Shown here piece by piece: positions 43,008 through 50,182 of a stretch of 64,000 nucleotides of DNA. Made by a program: the position numbers and the translations under genes. The DNA is from Microbacterium sp. C5A9 (GTDB lineage: Bacteria > Actinomycetota > Actinomycetes > Actinomycetales > Microbacteriaceae). Under the pieces are notes generated by a model that saw nothing but the letters and a program-made list of their open reading frames with translations, did no database searches and was not told the DNA's origin. The stretch spans positions 248,001 to 312,000 of the forward strand of contig NZ_JABXGD010000004.1 in NCBI RefSeq assembly GCF_022627955.1, in the 5' to 3' direction. The stretch's first letter is position 1. The number at the start of each line of letters is the position of its first letter.

Positions 43008-44036
43008 TCAGGCGACGGGCACGGGAGACGTCGCGAAGCCGAACAGGTCCTTCGGGTCCTCGGGCGCGGCGACGAGATCGATCGAGGTGTCGATCCCGGT
43101 GCCCACGAGGTCGGCGCGCAGGTGCCGCAGCGCCGAGAAGTCCTCGATCGCGAATCCGACCGAGTCGAAGATCGTGACCTGATCGTGGGCGGTGCGACCG
43201 GGCGCGGTGCCGTCGAGCACCCGCCAGAACTCCGTCACCGGGAAGTCGGGTGCGACATTCTGGATCTCGCCCTCGACACGGGTCTGCGGCGTGTACTCCA
43301 CGAACACCGGCCCCCGATCGAGGATGCGCGGATCCAGCTCGGTCTTGCCAGGGCAGTCGCCGCCGATCGTGTTGATGTGCATGCCCGGTGCCACATCGGC
43401 GTCGGTCAGCACCTGCGCCACGGCCTTGTCGGCCGTGCACGTCGTGACGATGTCGGCGCCCGCGGCGGCCTCCGATGCCGATGCGCACACGGTGATGTCG
43501 AAGCCGCGCGGGCCGAGGTTGCGCACGAACTTGGCGGACGCCGCGGGGTCGACGTCGTAGATGCGCAGCCGAGAGACGCCGAGCACGCCACGGAAGGCGA
43601 GCGCCTGGAACTCGGCCTGACTGCCTGCACCGATCATCGCCATCGTCGTCGACTCGGGGCGTGCGAGGCGCCGCGCCACCATCGCCGAGGTCGCGGCGGT
43701 GCGGAGCGCCGTGAGCATCGTCATCTCGGCGAGGAACACCGGATACCCGTTGTGCACGTCGGCGAGGACTCCGAACGCGGTCACCGTCTGATACCCGCGA
43801 CCGGGGTTGAAGGGGTGACCGTTGACGTACTTGAAGGCGTACACGTCGGGGTCGCTGATCGGCATGAGCTCGATCACGCCGAACGGCGTGTGATTGGCCA
43901 CCCTCTCGCTCTTGTCGAAGGACTCCCAGCGGCGGAAGTCGGCTTCGATCGTGTCGGCCATCTCGGTCATGATGGTCTCGGCGCCGCGGCGCGCGATCCA
44001 CTCGATCATGTCCTGCACCCCGACGAACGCGGTCAT
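43008..44036 (-). CDS. ocd: Ornithine cyclodeaminase
   Basis: This 342-residue NAD-dependent enzyme should convert L-ornithine to L-proline and ammonia. It is unusually close to characterised Pseudomonas ornithine cyclodeaminase, not merely the wider mu-crystallin family: GVIELMP with E56, FKYVNGHP with K69, LRTAATS with R112, GAGSQAEFQALAF (dinucleotide site) and IGGDCPGKTELD with catalytic D227 are all present at near-identical numbering. The ATG overlaps the PaiB-like gene by four bases. Placement after HMG-CoA genes and before amidohydrolases suggests ornithine is released by the pathway. Confidence 0.93.
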   Translation of the reverse strand: MTAFVGVQDMIEWIARRGAETIMTEMADTIEADFRRWESFDKSERVANHTPFGVIELMPISDPDVYAFKYVNGHPFNPGRGYQTVTAFGVLADVHNGYPVFLAEMTMLTALRTAATSAMVARRLARPESTTMAMIGAGSQAEFQALAFRGVLGVSRLRIYDVDPAASAKFVRNLGPRGFDITVCASASEAAAGADIVTTCTADKAVAQVLTDADVAPGMHINTIGGDCPGKTELDPRILDRGPVFVEYTPQTRVEGEIQNVAPDFPVTEFWRVLDGTAPGRTAHDQVTIFDSVGFAIEDFSALRHLRADLVGTGIDTSIDLVAAPEDPKDLFGFATSPVPVA

Positions 44037-44686
44037 GCGGTCTCCTCCTGCGCACGCAGCGCCTCATGGTTGACGGCCGCGATGCGATCGGCGAGCCTCG
44101 GGTTCGCGTAGGGCCCGGGCTGCCGCAGCGCCTCGATCACCCGCGAGATGACCGCCGCCGACTTGTCCTGGCTCATCTTCTCCTTCGCCTCGATCCGGTC
44201 GACCCGCAGGCGGAACCCGACCGTACCGTGCACGATGCGCTCGGCGTAGGCCGTGTTCTCGAGCGTGCGGTGCATGAGGAAGGGGTTCGGCATCGGGCTC
44301 TCGAACCACGCGACCAGGCGATCCAGCACGGCGAGGTTCTCGGCATCGGAGAGGATCTCCGGGGTGCCGTGCAGGTGAGCGACCGCGAAGTCCCACGTGG
44401 GGACGGCCGGCGACGCCTCGTACCAGCCGGGCGACACGTATCCCTGCGGGCCGTAGATGATGACCATGGTCTCGTGCTCGCCGAGGCGGTGCAGACGCTC
44501 ATCCGGACGCCCGACGTGACTGAGCAGCACGATGCCGTCGGCGTCCTCGTCGAGCAGCACCGGATAGTGCGACGCGACGAGACCCTCACCCGGCACGTGG
44601 CTGACGATGGTGGCCCAGGGGTTGTCGCGCACGAGGGCGCGCACCGTCTCGATGTCGTCGAGGGCGTAGTCGGGGTTGTGCCTCAT
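44033..44686 (-). CDS. PaiB-like FMN-binding protein
   Basis: This 217-residue split-barrel flavoprotein matches the PaiB family (FMN-binding negative regulator): NPDYALDDIETVRALVRDNPWATIVS (key NPWATIVS), ASHYPVLLDE, LLSHVGR, YGPQGYVSPGWYEASPAVPTWDFAVAHLHG and the C-terminal KEKMSQDKSAA. The conserved histidine and tryptophan motifs of the family are intact. It could be a regulator or, given the flavin fold, a reductase. It overlaps the ornithine cyclodeaminase gene by four bases. AGGAG precedes the ATG. Confidence 0.88.
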   Translation of the reverse strand: MRHNPDYALDDIETVRALVRDNPWATIVSHVPGEGLVASHYPVLLDEDADGIVLLSHVGRPDERLHRLGEHETMVIIYGPQGYVSPGWYEASPAVPTWDFAVAHLHGTPEILSDAENLAVLDRLVAWFESPMPNPFLMHRTLENTAYAERIVHGTVGFRLRVDRIEAKEKMSQDKSAAVISRVIEALRQPGPYANPRLADRIAAVNHEALRAQEETA

Positions 44687-44724
44687 GGCGGCTCCTGGTC
44701 AGTGGGCTGGCGTGGTCGGTCGGG

Positions 44725-45555
44725 TCAGGCCCAGGTCACTTCGGCGGTCGCGAGTATCACGTCGTCGCCGTCGACGGCCGTCACGCGGGTGCGGTCGCCG
44801 TCGGTCGTGCCTGCCAGGCGCAGCGGCCGATCGACCAGCACGGGGGCGATGGCACGCACCTCGAGTCGCGCGGGCTCGCGACCGGGAACCTGCCTCCTGA
44901 CCGCATCCATCAGGAGGATGCGTGTGAGCGGACCGTGCACGAGCAGATCGGGAAGGCCCTCCACGTCACGCGCCCACTCCCGGTCGTAGTGGATGAGATG
45001 GGTGTTGAACGTGAGCGCCGAGAACCGGAACAGCTGCCTCGCGTCGAGGGTCAGCTCCTCGATCCATTCCGCATCGGCGGCGACCGACGGCTCGGGGTGA
45101 GGAGCACGGGCGGGAGCAGCAGGATCCGACGCCTCGAGGAACACATCGTGCCAGACGCTGCGTACCGCCGTCTCCCCCTCCACGGAATACTCGCGCTCGA
45201 CGTCGACGAACACCAGGCGACCTCGCGACCCCCTCTTCTCGACCACCGAACCGAGCGTCGTGGTCTGCGTCGCCTCGTCACCGAGACGGATCCGGCGGAG
45301 GAATTCCGTGGTCTCCCCCGCATACATGCGGCGGGGCAGGTCTATCTCCGGCACCACACCGTCGCGAGCGGGTGTGCCGTCGGGGCGCAGGTCGGCGAAC
45401 GGCGCGGCGAAGGGAAAGAAGACGCCTTCCCACGCGGGGGGCAGATCAGCGCCGTCGGCGACCACGGCATCGTCGGCCGCGAACGTGCCGCGGTACGCCT
45501 CGACGGTGGATGCCGTGATCCGTTCGGTGCGCACGACACGCGACACCGCGCTCAC
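44725..45555 (-). CDS. FAS1-like / MaoC-type double hot-dog acyl-CoA hydratase
   Basis: This 276-residue protein matches the hydratases that add water to branched unsaturated CoA esters (itaconyl-CoA, mesaconyl-C4-CoA type). The N-terminal hot-dog half has DLPRRMYAGETTEFLRR; the C-terminal half carries the active-site motif FSALTFNTHLIHYDREWA followed by LLVHGPLTRILLMD. Known relatives form or remove tertiary alcohols such as citramalyl-CoA. It starts at GTG (45555), overlapping the CaiB stop by four bases. Here it probably interconverts an enoyl-CoA with a 3-hydroxy-3-methyl acyl-CoA. Confidence 0.86.
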   Translation of the reverse strand: MSAVSRVVRTERITASTVEAYRGTFAADDAVVADGADLPPAWEGVFFPFAAPFADLRPDGTPARDGVVPEIDLPRRMYAGETTEFLRRIRLGDEATQTTTLGSVVEKRGSRGRLVFVDVEREYSVEGETAVRSVWHDVFLEASDPAAPARAPHPEPSVAADAEWIEELTLDARQLFRFSALTFNTHLIHYDREWARDVEGLPDLLVHGPLTRILLMDAVRRQVPGREPARLEVRAIAPVLVDRPLRLAGTTDGDRTRVTAVDGDDVILATAEVTWA

Positions 45556-46781
45556 GGCAGGGCTCCGGCCGCGCGAAGCCCGGCGATGCGCGCCGCGTCG
45601 TATCCGGCGTGCTCGGCGAGCACCTGATCGGCGTGCTCCGCGAACCGGTTCGCGGTGCGGGCCGGGGTGGCCGGGGTCTCGGAGAGCTTGATGGGCTGGC
45701 CGAACATGCGCAGCACGCCCAGGTCGCCGTAGTCGGCCTCGACGATCATGTCGCGTTCGGCGGTGCCGGGGTCGTCGACCACCTCGCCGATCGTCTTGAC
45801 CGCGGTGAGGGGCACGACGTCGCCGGCGAGATCCTCCAGCTCCTGCTTGGTGCGCGAGGCGAGCCACCCGGCGACGATCGGCTTGACCCGGCGCTCGTAC
45901 ACCTCGGTGTCGAACCGCTTGCGCATGGTGTCGATCTCCGGGTCGTCCTTGTGCTCGGGTGTGCCGAACAGGTCGCAGCTCGCGTTCCAGAGCTTGTCGG
46001 TGTACGCCCCGAAGAACACCTGCCCGTCCGCGCAGTCGAAGAGCTCGTACGGCCGCACCCATGCGTGGGCGTTGCCCTGCGGCGAGGCGACGGTGCCGTT
46101 GACGGTGTAGTCGACGACAGCGGTCTCGGTGAGCGCGACGATGCTGTCGACCTGCGCGACGTCCACGACCTGGCCGACGCCTGTCGCCTCGGCGTGCCGA
46201 AGAGCGGCGAGCGTGCCGATCACCGCGAACAGCGTGGCGGAGAGGTCGCCGATGGTGACGCCGACGCGCACCGGCGGATGCTCCGCGTAGCCGTTCATCG
46301 ACCAGATGCCGCCTGCGGCCTGCGCCGTGTTGTCGAACGCGGGGCGCCTGCTGCGCGAGCCGGTGCGGCCGTAGCCCGAGATGGCGGTGTACACGAGACG
46401 GGGATTGATCTCGCGCAGCACCTCGTAGCCGACGCCGAGCTTCTCCATCGTGCCGGGACGGAAGTTCTCGACCAGCACGTCTGCGCCGCGCACGAGGTCC
46501 TTCAGCACCTCTGCGCCCTCCGGCGTGGCGAGATCGATGCCGATTCCGAGCTTCCCCCGGTTGTACTGGGCGTAGTACGCGCTGAACTCTTCATCGCCGT
46601 GGGTGAGATACGGCGGGAAGCCGCGCGAGACGTCCGGGTCTCTCGGGTTCTCGACCTTGATGACCGTGGCGCCGAGGTCGGCCAGCGTCTGGGAGGCGTA
46701 GGGACCGGCGAGCACACGGGAGAGGTCGATCACGGTGACCCCGGCGAGCGCGCCGGGGGCGGGGAGCGTGGTGTCCATCAT
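45552..46781 (-). CDS. CaiB/BaiF family (class III) CoA-transferase
   Basis: This 409-residue enzyme has VTVIDLSRVLAGPYAS, LADLGATVIKVENP, NRGKLGIGIDL, LVENFRPGTMEKLG and the predicted catalytic D179 in TIGDLSA. Relatives such as itaconate and glutarate/HMG CoA-transferases use succinyl-CoA or similar donors. It overlaps both neighbours (HMG-CoA lyase and hydratase genes) by four bases, so a free C5-C6 branched acid is the likely acceptor. Two adjacent ATGs (46781, 46778) are possible; the first matches the ATGA overlap. It is a close paralogue of the 26407-27672 protein. Confidence 0.93.
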   Translation of the reverse strand: MMDTTLPAPGALAGVTVIDLSRVLAGPYASQTLADLGATVIKVENPRDPDVSRGFPPYLTHGDEEFSAYYAQYNRGKLGIGIDLATPEGAEVLKDLVRGADVLVENFRPGTMEKLGVGYEVLREINPRLVYTAISGYGRTGSRSRRPAFDNTAQAAGGIWSMNGYAEHPPVRVGVTIGDLSATLFAVIGTLAALRHAEATGVGQVVDVAQVDSIVALTETAVVDYTVNGTVASPQGNAHAWVRPYELFDCADGQVFFGAYTDKLWNASCDLFGTPEHKDDPEIDTMRKRFDTEVYERRVKPIVAGWLASRTKQELEDLAGDVVPLTAVKTIGEVVDDPGTAERDMIVEADYGDLGVLRMFGQPIKLSETPATPARTANRFAEHADQVLAEHAGYDAARIAGLRAAGALP

Positions 46782-47761
46782 GCGAACGTGGCCTCCTGTG
46801 CGGTGTCTGGGGTGTCGAGTCCGGCCGCCGCGAACGCGCGGGCCACGTTCGAGGCCGGGCGGACGTTGCGGATGCGCGAGAGCCACAGCGTGGTGGCGGC
46901 CAGGGCTCGGAGGTCGAGTCCGGTCTCGATGCCGAGGCCGTGCAGCATCCACACGAGGTCCTCTGTCGCGAGGTTACCGGTCGCGCCCTTGGCGTACGGG
47001 CACCGACCGAGCCCGCCGACCGACGAGTCGAACTCCGACACCCCCAGCCGCAGCGCCGCGTGCACGTTCGCGAGCGACTGCCCGTAGGTGTCGTGCAGGT
47101 GCAGGGCGATCGCGTCGACGGGGATGCCGGCGGCGAGGGTCTCGCCGATGATCGCCGCAGTATGCCCCGGCGTGCCCACGCCGATCGTGTCGCTGATGGC
47201 GATCGTCCGGCTGCCCGCCTCGCGGAGGGCGGCCGCGGCCTCGGTGACGGCTGTCGTCTCGACGGCGCCCTCCCAGGGGTCGCCGAAGGCCATGGACACG
47301 TATCCGCGAACGGGGATGCCCTGGGCGGTCGCGGCGGCGATGACCTCGACCGCACGGTCGATGGCCCCGGCGCGCGTGGTGTTGAGATTGGCCTGCGCGA
47401 AGGATTCGGTGGCACTGACCACCACCGACACCTCGCGGATGCCCGCATCGATCGCGCGCTGCAGACCGCGCAGGTTCGGCACGAGTCCGACGGCTCTCGC
47501 CCCGGTCGGCACCTCGAGCCCGGCGACGACCTCCTCGGCGTCGGCCAGCTGAGGGATCCACATCGGAGGGACGAAACTGGTGACCTCGAGGTCACGGCTG
47601 CCCGCCGCGTACAGTCGACGGCACAGCTGGGTCTTGATCGGGGCGGGGATGATGTCGGTCTCGGCCTGCAGCCCGTCGCGCGGGCCGACCTCGAACACGG
47701 TGACGCGCCGGGGCAGACTCTCGTCGGAGACGACGCGCGGCGCCGGGAGCACGCCGCTCAC
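46778..47761 (-). CDS. mvaB: Hydroxymethylglutaryl-CoA lyase
   Basis: This 327-residue TIM-barrel lyase cleaves HMG-CoA to acetyl-CoA and acetoacetate. It has EVGPRDGLQAE near residue 24 (R28, D29), the metal histidines H221 and H223 in HLHDTYGQ, and the diagnostic signature GGLGRCPYAKGATGNLATEDL with catalytic C254 and metal N263. This signature separates true HMG-CoA lyase from isopropylmalate synthase relatives. It starts at GTG (47761), overlapping the reductase stop by four bases, an arrangement like the mva operon of mevalonate-degrading Pseudomonas. Confidence 0.95.
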   Translation of the reverse strand: MSGVLPAPRVVSDESLPRRVTVFEVGPRDGLQAETDIIPAPIKTQLCRRLYAAGSRDLEVTSFVPPMWIPQLADAEEVVAGLEVPTGARAVGLVPNLRGLQRAIDAGIREVSVVVSATESFAQANLNTTRAGAIDRAVEVIAAATAQGIPVRGYVSMAFGDPWEGAVETTAVTEAAAALREAGSRTIAISDTIGVGTPGHTAAIIGETLAAGIPVDAIALHLHDTYGQSLANVHAALRLGVSEFDSSVGGLGRCPYAKGATGNLATEDLVWMLHGLGIETGLDLRALAATTLWLSRIRNVRPASNVARAFAAAGLDTPDTAQEATFA

Positions 47762-49038
47762 GCGCCCGCTCCGTCGCTCCGCAGCTCGTCGAGCACCTCT
47801 CGCGCGTACTCCACGCGGATGCGTCGGTCGGCGACGATACGCGCGGCGACGGCGCCGATCTCGTCGACATCGGCGCCGGCGCTCGCGGCGATCGTGCGGG
47901 CGTGCAGGGTCATGTGCCCGCGCTGGATCCCCTCCGCGGCGAGCGCCCGGCACGCGGCGAGGTTCTGGGCGAGGCCGACCGCAGCGATGACGCTGGCGAG
48001 CTCGCGAGCCGTCTGCACGCCCAGCAGCCTCACTGCGGCCTGGGCGGTCGGGTGCGCGCGGGTCGCTCCGCCGACGAGACCGACCGCCAGCGGCACCTCG
48101 AGCGTTCCGACGAGGTTTCCGTCTGCATCCTTCTCGAACTGCGAGAGCGCGGTGTACCCCCCGGCCCGGGCCGCGTGGGAGTGGCAGCCCGACTCGACGG
48201 CGCGTGTGTCGTTGCCGGTCGCGAGCACCACCGCGGTGATCCCGTTCATGATGCCCTTGTTGTGCGTGGCGGCCCGGTACGGGTCCGCCTCGGCGAAGGC
48301 GCTCGCCGCGACGATGTCGTCGACCACCTGCGGGCCGCCGAGGAGCTCGGCGTCGAACACGGCTCTGGCGCGGGTGAGCCGCCGCTCGGCCTTGTTGGTC
48401 AGGATGCGCAGCAGCGTGCGACTGCCGGCGAGCTCCGCGACACGCGGGGCGATCGCCTCGGCCATCGTGTTGACGGCGTTGGCACCCATCGCGTCGCGCA
48501 CGTCGACGTGCAGGTGCACGATGACCTGGGTGCCCACGCGCGTCGGCAGCACTCGTACCGAGATGTCGAAGGCGCCACCGCCGAGGGAGACCAGCATCGG
48601 ATCCTGTTCGTTCGCGAGGGCCAGAAGCTCGTCCTTCGCCTCCAACAGCGCGAAGCGGGTGCCGTGCGGCTCGGCAGCGTCCAGCACCTGGATCTGCGCG
48701 ATCATCACATCGCCGGTGTACGAGGTGGTGAAGCCGCCGTGGCCACGTGCCATCCGTGCGGCGTTGGATGCCGCCGCCACCACGCTGGGCTCCTCCGTCG
48801 CCATCGGGATCAGGCGGTCCTGCCCGTCGATCGTGAAGTTCGTCGCGACGCCGACGGGCACGCCGATCATGCCGACGACGTTCTCGATCATGTGATCCGC
48901 CTGCGCGAGCGACAGTCCGCCGTCCGGGCGCAGCGCGTGCAGAGCATCCGCATCCAGCTCCGCACCCTGCGCGACGAGCGAGAGCCGCTCATCGGGCGTG
49001 TGGTCACGGAGTCCGGAGATTCGGCTGTTGATCGACAT
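47758..49038 (-). CDS. mvaA: Hydroxymethylglutaryl-CoA reductase, degradative (class II)
   Basis: This 426-residue enzyme is of the class II type and, next to HMG-CoA lyase, should run in the oxidative direction: mevalonate plus CoA to HMG-CoA. Catalytic residues align with the Pseudomonas enzyme with a constant offset: E83 in TEEPSVV, K261 in THNKGIMNG, D277 in TGNDTRA and H375 in RGHMTLHA; DAMGANAVN (182-190) is also present. The first gene of an eight-gene leftward operon; AAGGAAGG precedes the ATG. No other mevalonate pathway gene is in the window, which argues against isoprenoid synthesis. Confidence 0.95.
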   Translation of the reverse strand: MSINSRISGLRDHTPDERLSLVAQGAELDADALHALRPDGGLSLAQADHMIENVVGMIGVPVGVATNFTIDGQDRLIPMATEEPSVVAAASNAARMARGHGGFTTSYTGDVMIAQIQVLDAAEPHGTRFALLEAKDELLALANEQDPMLVSLGGGAFDISVRVLPTRVGTQVIVHLHVDVRDAMGANAVNTMAEAIAPRVAELAGSRTLLRILTNKAERRLTRARAVFDAELLGGPQVVDDIVAASAFAEADPYRAATHNKGIMNGITAVVLATGNDTRAVESGCHSHAARAGGYTALSQFEKDADGNLVGTLEVPLAVGLVGGATRAHPTAQAAVRLLGVQTARELASVIAAVGLAQNLAACRALAAEGIQRGHMTLHARTIAASAGADVDEIGAVAARIVADRRIRVEYAREVLDELRSDGAGA

Positions 49039-49119
49039 CGGCCACCTTCCTTCGGGACAGCGGCCGGATCATCGGCGCTGTGGTCAAGGACGACACTAGG
49101 AGCGCCGGGCGGGGCGGAC

Positions 49120-49138
49120 GATGGGTGGAACACTCATC
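49120..49138. promoter_or_regulatory. Palindromic operator candidate between HMG-CoA reductase and esterase genes
   Basis: The site has the form GATGnGTGnnnCACnCATC, symmetric at 14 of 18 flanking positions. It lies in the 210-base divergent promoter region, 82 bases from the reductase start and 111 bases from the hydrolase start. The likely binder is the GAF-PucR regulator encoded just downstream of the hydrolase (inference). Confidence 0.5.
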
Positions 49139-49248
49139 GCGAAGGCCTTGCTGTATGCGGTCGACACATCACCCCGGGTCACGAGCGAACCTAGACTCGC
49201 AGCACGCCCGCAGCGCGGCGGCGGCCCCCGATGCGCGAGGAGAAACCG

Positions 49249-50097
49249 ATGCCCTACACAGACGACGCCGACGTGCGCCTCTACTACGAGGCCTTCGGTG
49301 ATGTCGAAGCGCCCGTGCTCGTGCTCGTCTCGGGCGGTGGAGCGCAGCTGCTCAGCTGGGACGAGGAGTTCATGGGGCTCCTCACACGCGGAGGCGTGCG
49401 CGTCGTGCGCTTCGACAATCGCGACACCGGATTCTCGCAGCGCTTCGGCGGCGAGGACGACGTCGACGGCGGCTACGACCTGATCGACCTCGCCGAAGAC
49501 GTCCTGCGCGTCCTGGATGATCTGGGAGTCGACTCGGCGCACGTCGCCGGTCACTCGATGGGCGGGATGATGGCGCAGATGCTCGCGATCGAGCATCCGG
49601 AGCGCATCCTCAGTCTCGGCCTGCTGTCGACCATCCCGGGGCAGTCGCGCCGCTACGTGCTGCACGGAGAGCGACCGGAGCTGGCCGAGAAGCCCGTGCG
49701 CATCACCCGTGAGCAGGCGGTCGGGTTCGCCGCCTCAGCCGTGCAGTCGGCCGCGCCGGGGCGCTACGACCCCCAGGTGGACTGGCACATCCGCGCCGCC
49801 GGGGAGGCGTACGACCGCGGCTACGCGCCTGAGGGCTTCTCGCGCCAGTGGGCGGCCCTGCGGCGAGCCCCCGAGCGACTCGAGTCGCTGAGATCCGTGA
49901 CGACCCCGACCCTCGTCTTCCACGGCCGAGACGACGATGTGCTGCACTGGGCAGCCGCCGTCGACATCGCCGAGGCGATCCCCGGCGCCGAGCTGCAGGT
50001 GCACCCCGACATGGGGCACCTCATCCCGCACGAGCTGTGGCCCGATCTCGCCGCAGCACTCCTGCGCACCGTGGCGCGCGGTGAGGATCGCCGCTGA
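49249..50097 (+). CDS. Alpha/beta hydrolase, RdmC-like esterase
   Basis: This 282-residue hydrolase has the oxyanion region VSGGGAQLLSW, the FDNRDTGFSQR motif seen in RdmC-type methylesterases, nucleophile elbow GHSMGGM, catalytic Asp in HGRDDDVLHW and His in DMGHLIP. ATG 49249 is chosen for its AGGAG six bases upstream; ATG 49231 gives a six-residue extension. It is divergent from the HMG-CoA reductase operon and is followed by the GAF-PucR gene on the same strand. An ester-cleaving role in the same pathway is inferred. Confidence 0.88.
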   Translation: MPYTDDADVRLYYEAFGDVEAPVLVLVSGGGAQLLSWDEEFMGLLTRGGVRVVRFDNRDTGFSQRFGGEDDVDGGYDLIDLAEDVLRVLDDLGVDSAHVAGHSMGGMMAQMLAIEHPERILSLGLLSTIPGQSRRYVLHGERPELAEKPVRITREQAVGFAASAVQSAAPGRYDPQVDWHIRAAGEAYDRGYAPEGFSRQWAALRRAPERLESLRSVTTPTLVFHGRDDDVLHWAAAVDIAEAIPGAELQVHPDMGHLIPHELWPDLAAALLRTVARGEDRR

Positions 50098-50182
50098 GAT
50101 CCGCGATTTGAGGGCGGTGGCGCTCATGCTCGACACTGAAGTCACGCGCCGGCCGGCGCCGTCCTCCCCCGAAAGGACGAAG

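Noticed and set aside
41557..44067. 836-codon open frame on the - strand
   Set aside because: Out-of-frame shadow of the amidohydrolase and ornithine cyclodeaminase genes, both of which have full catalytic motifs in their own frames.
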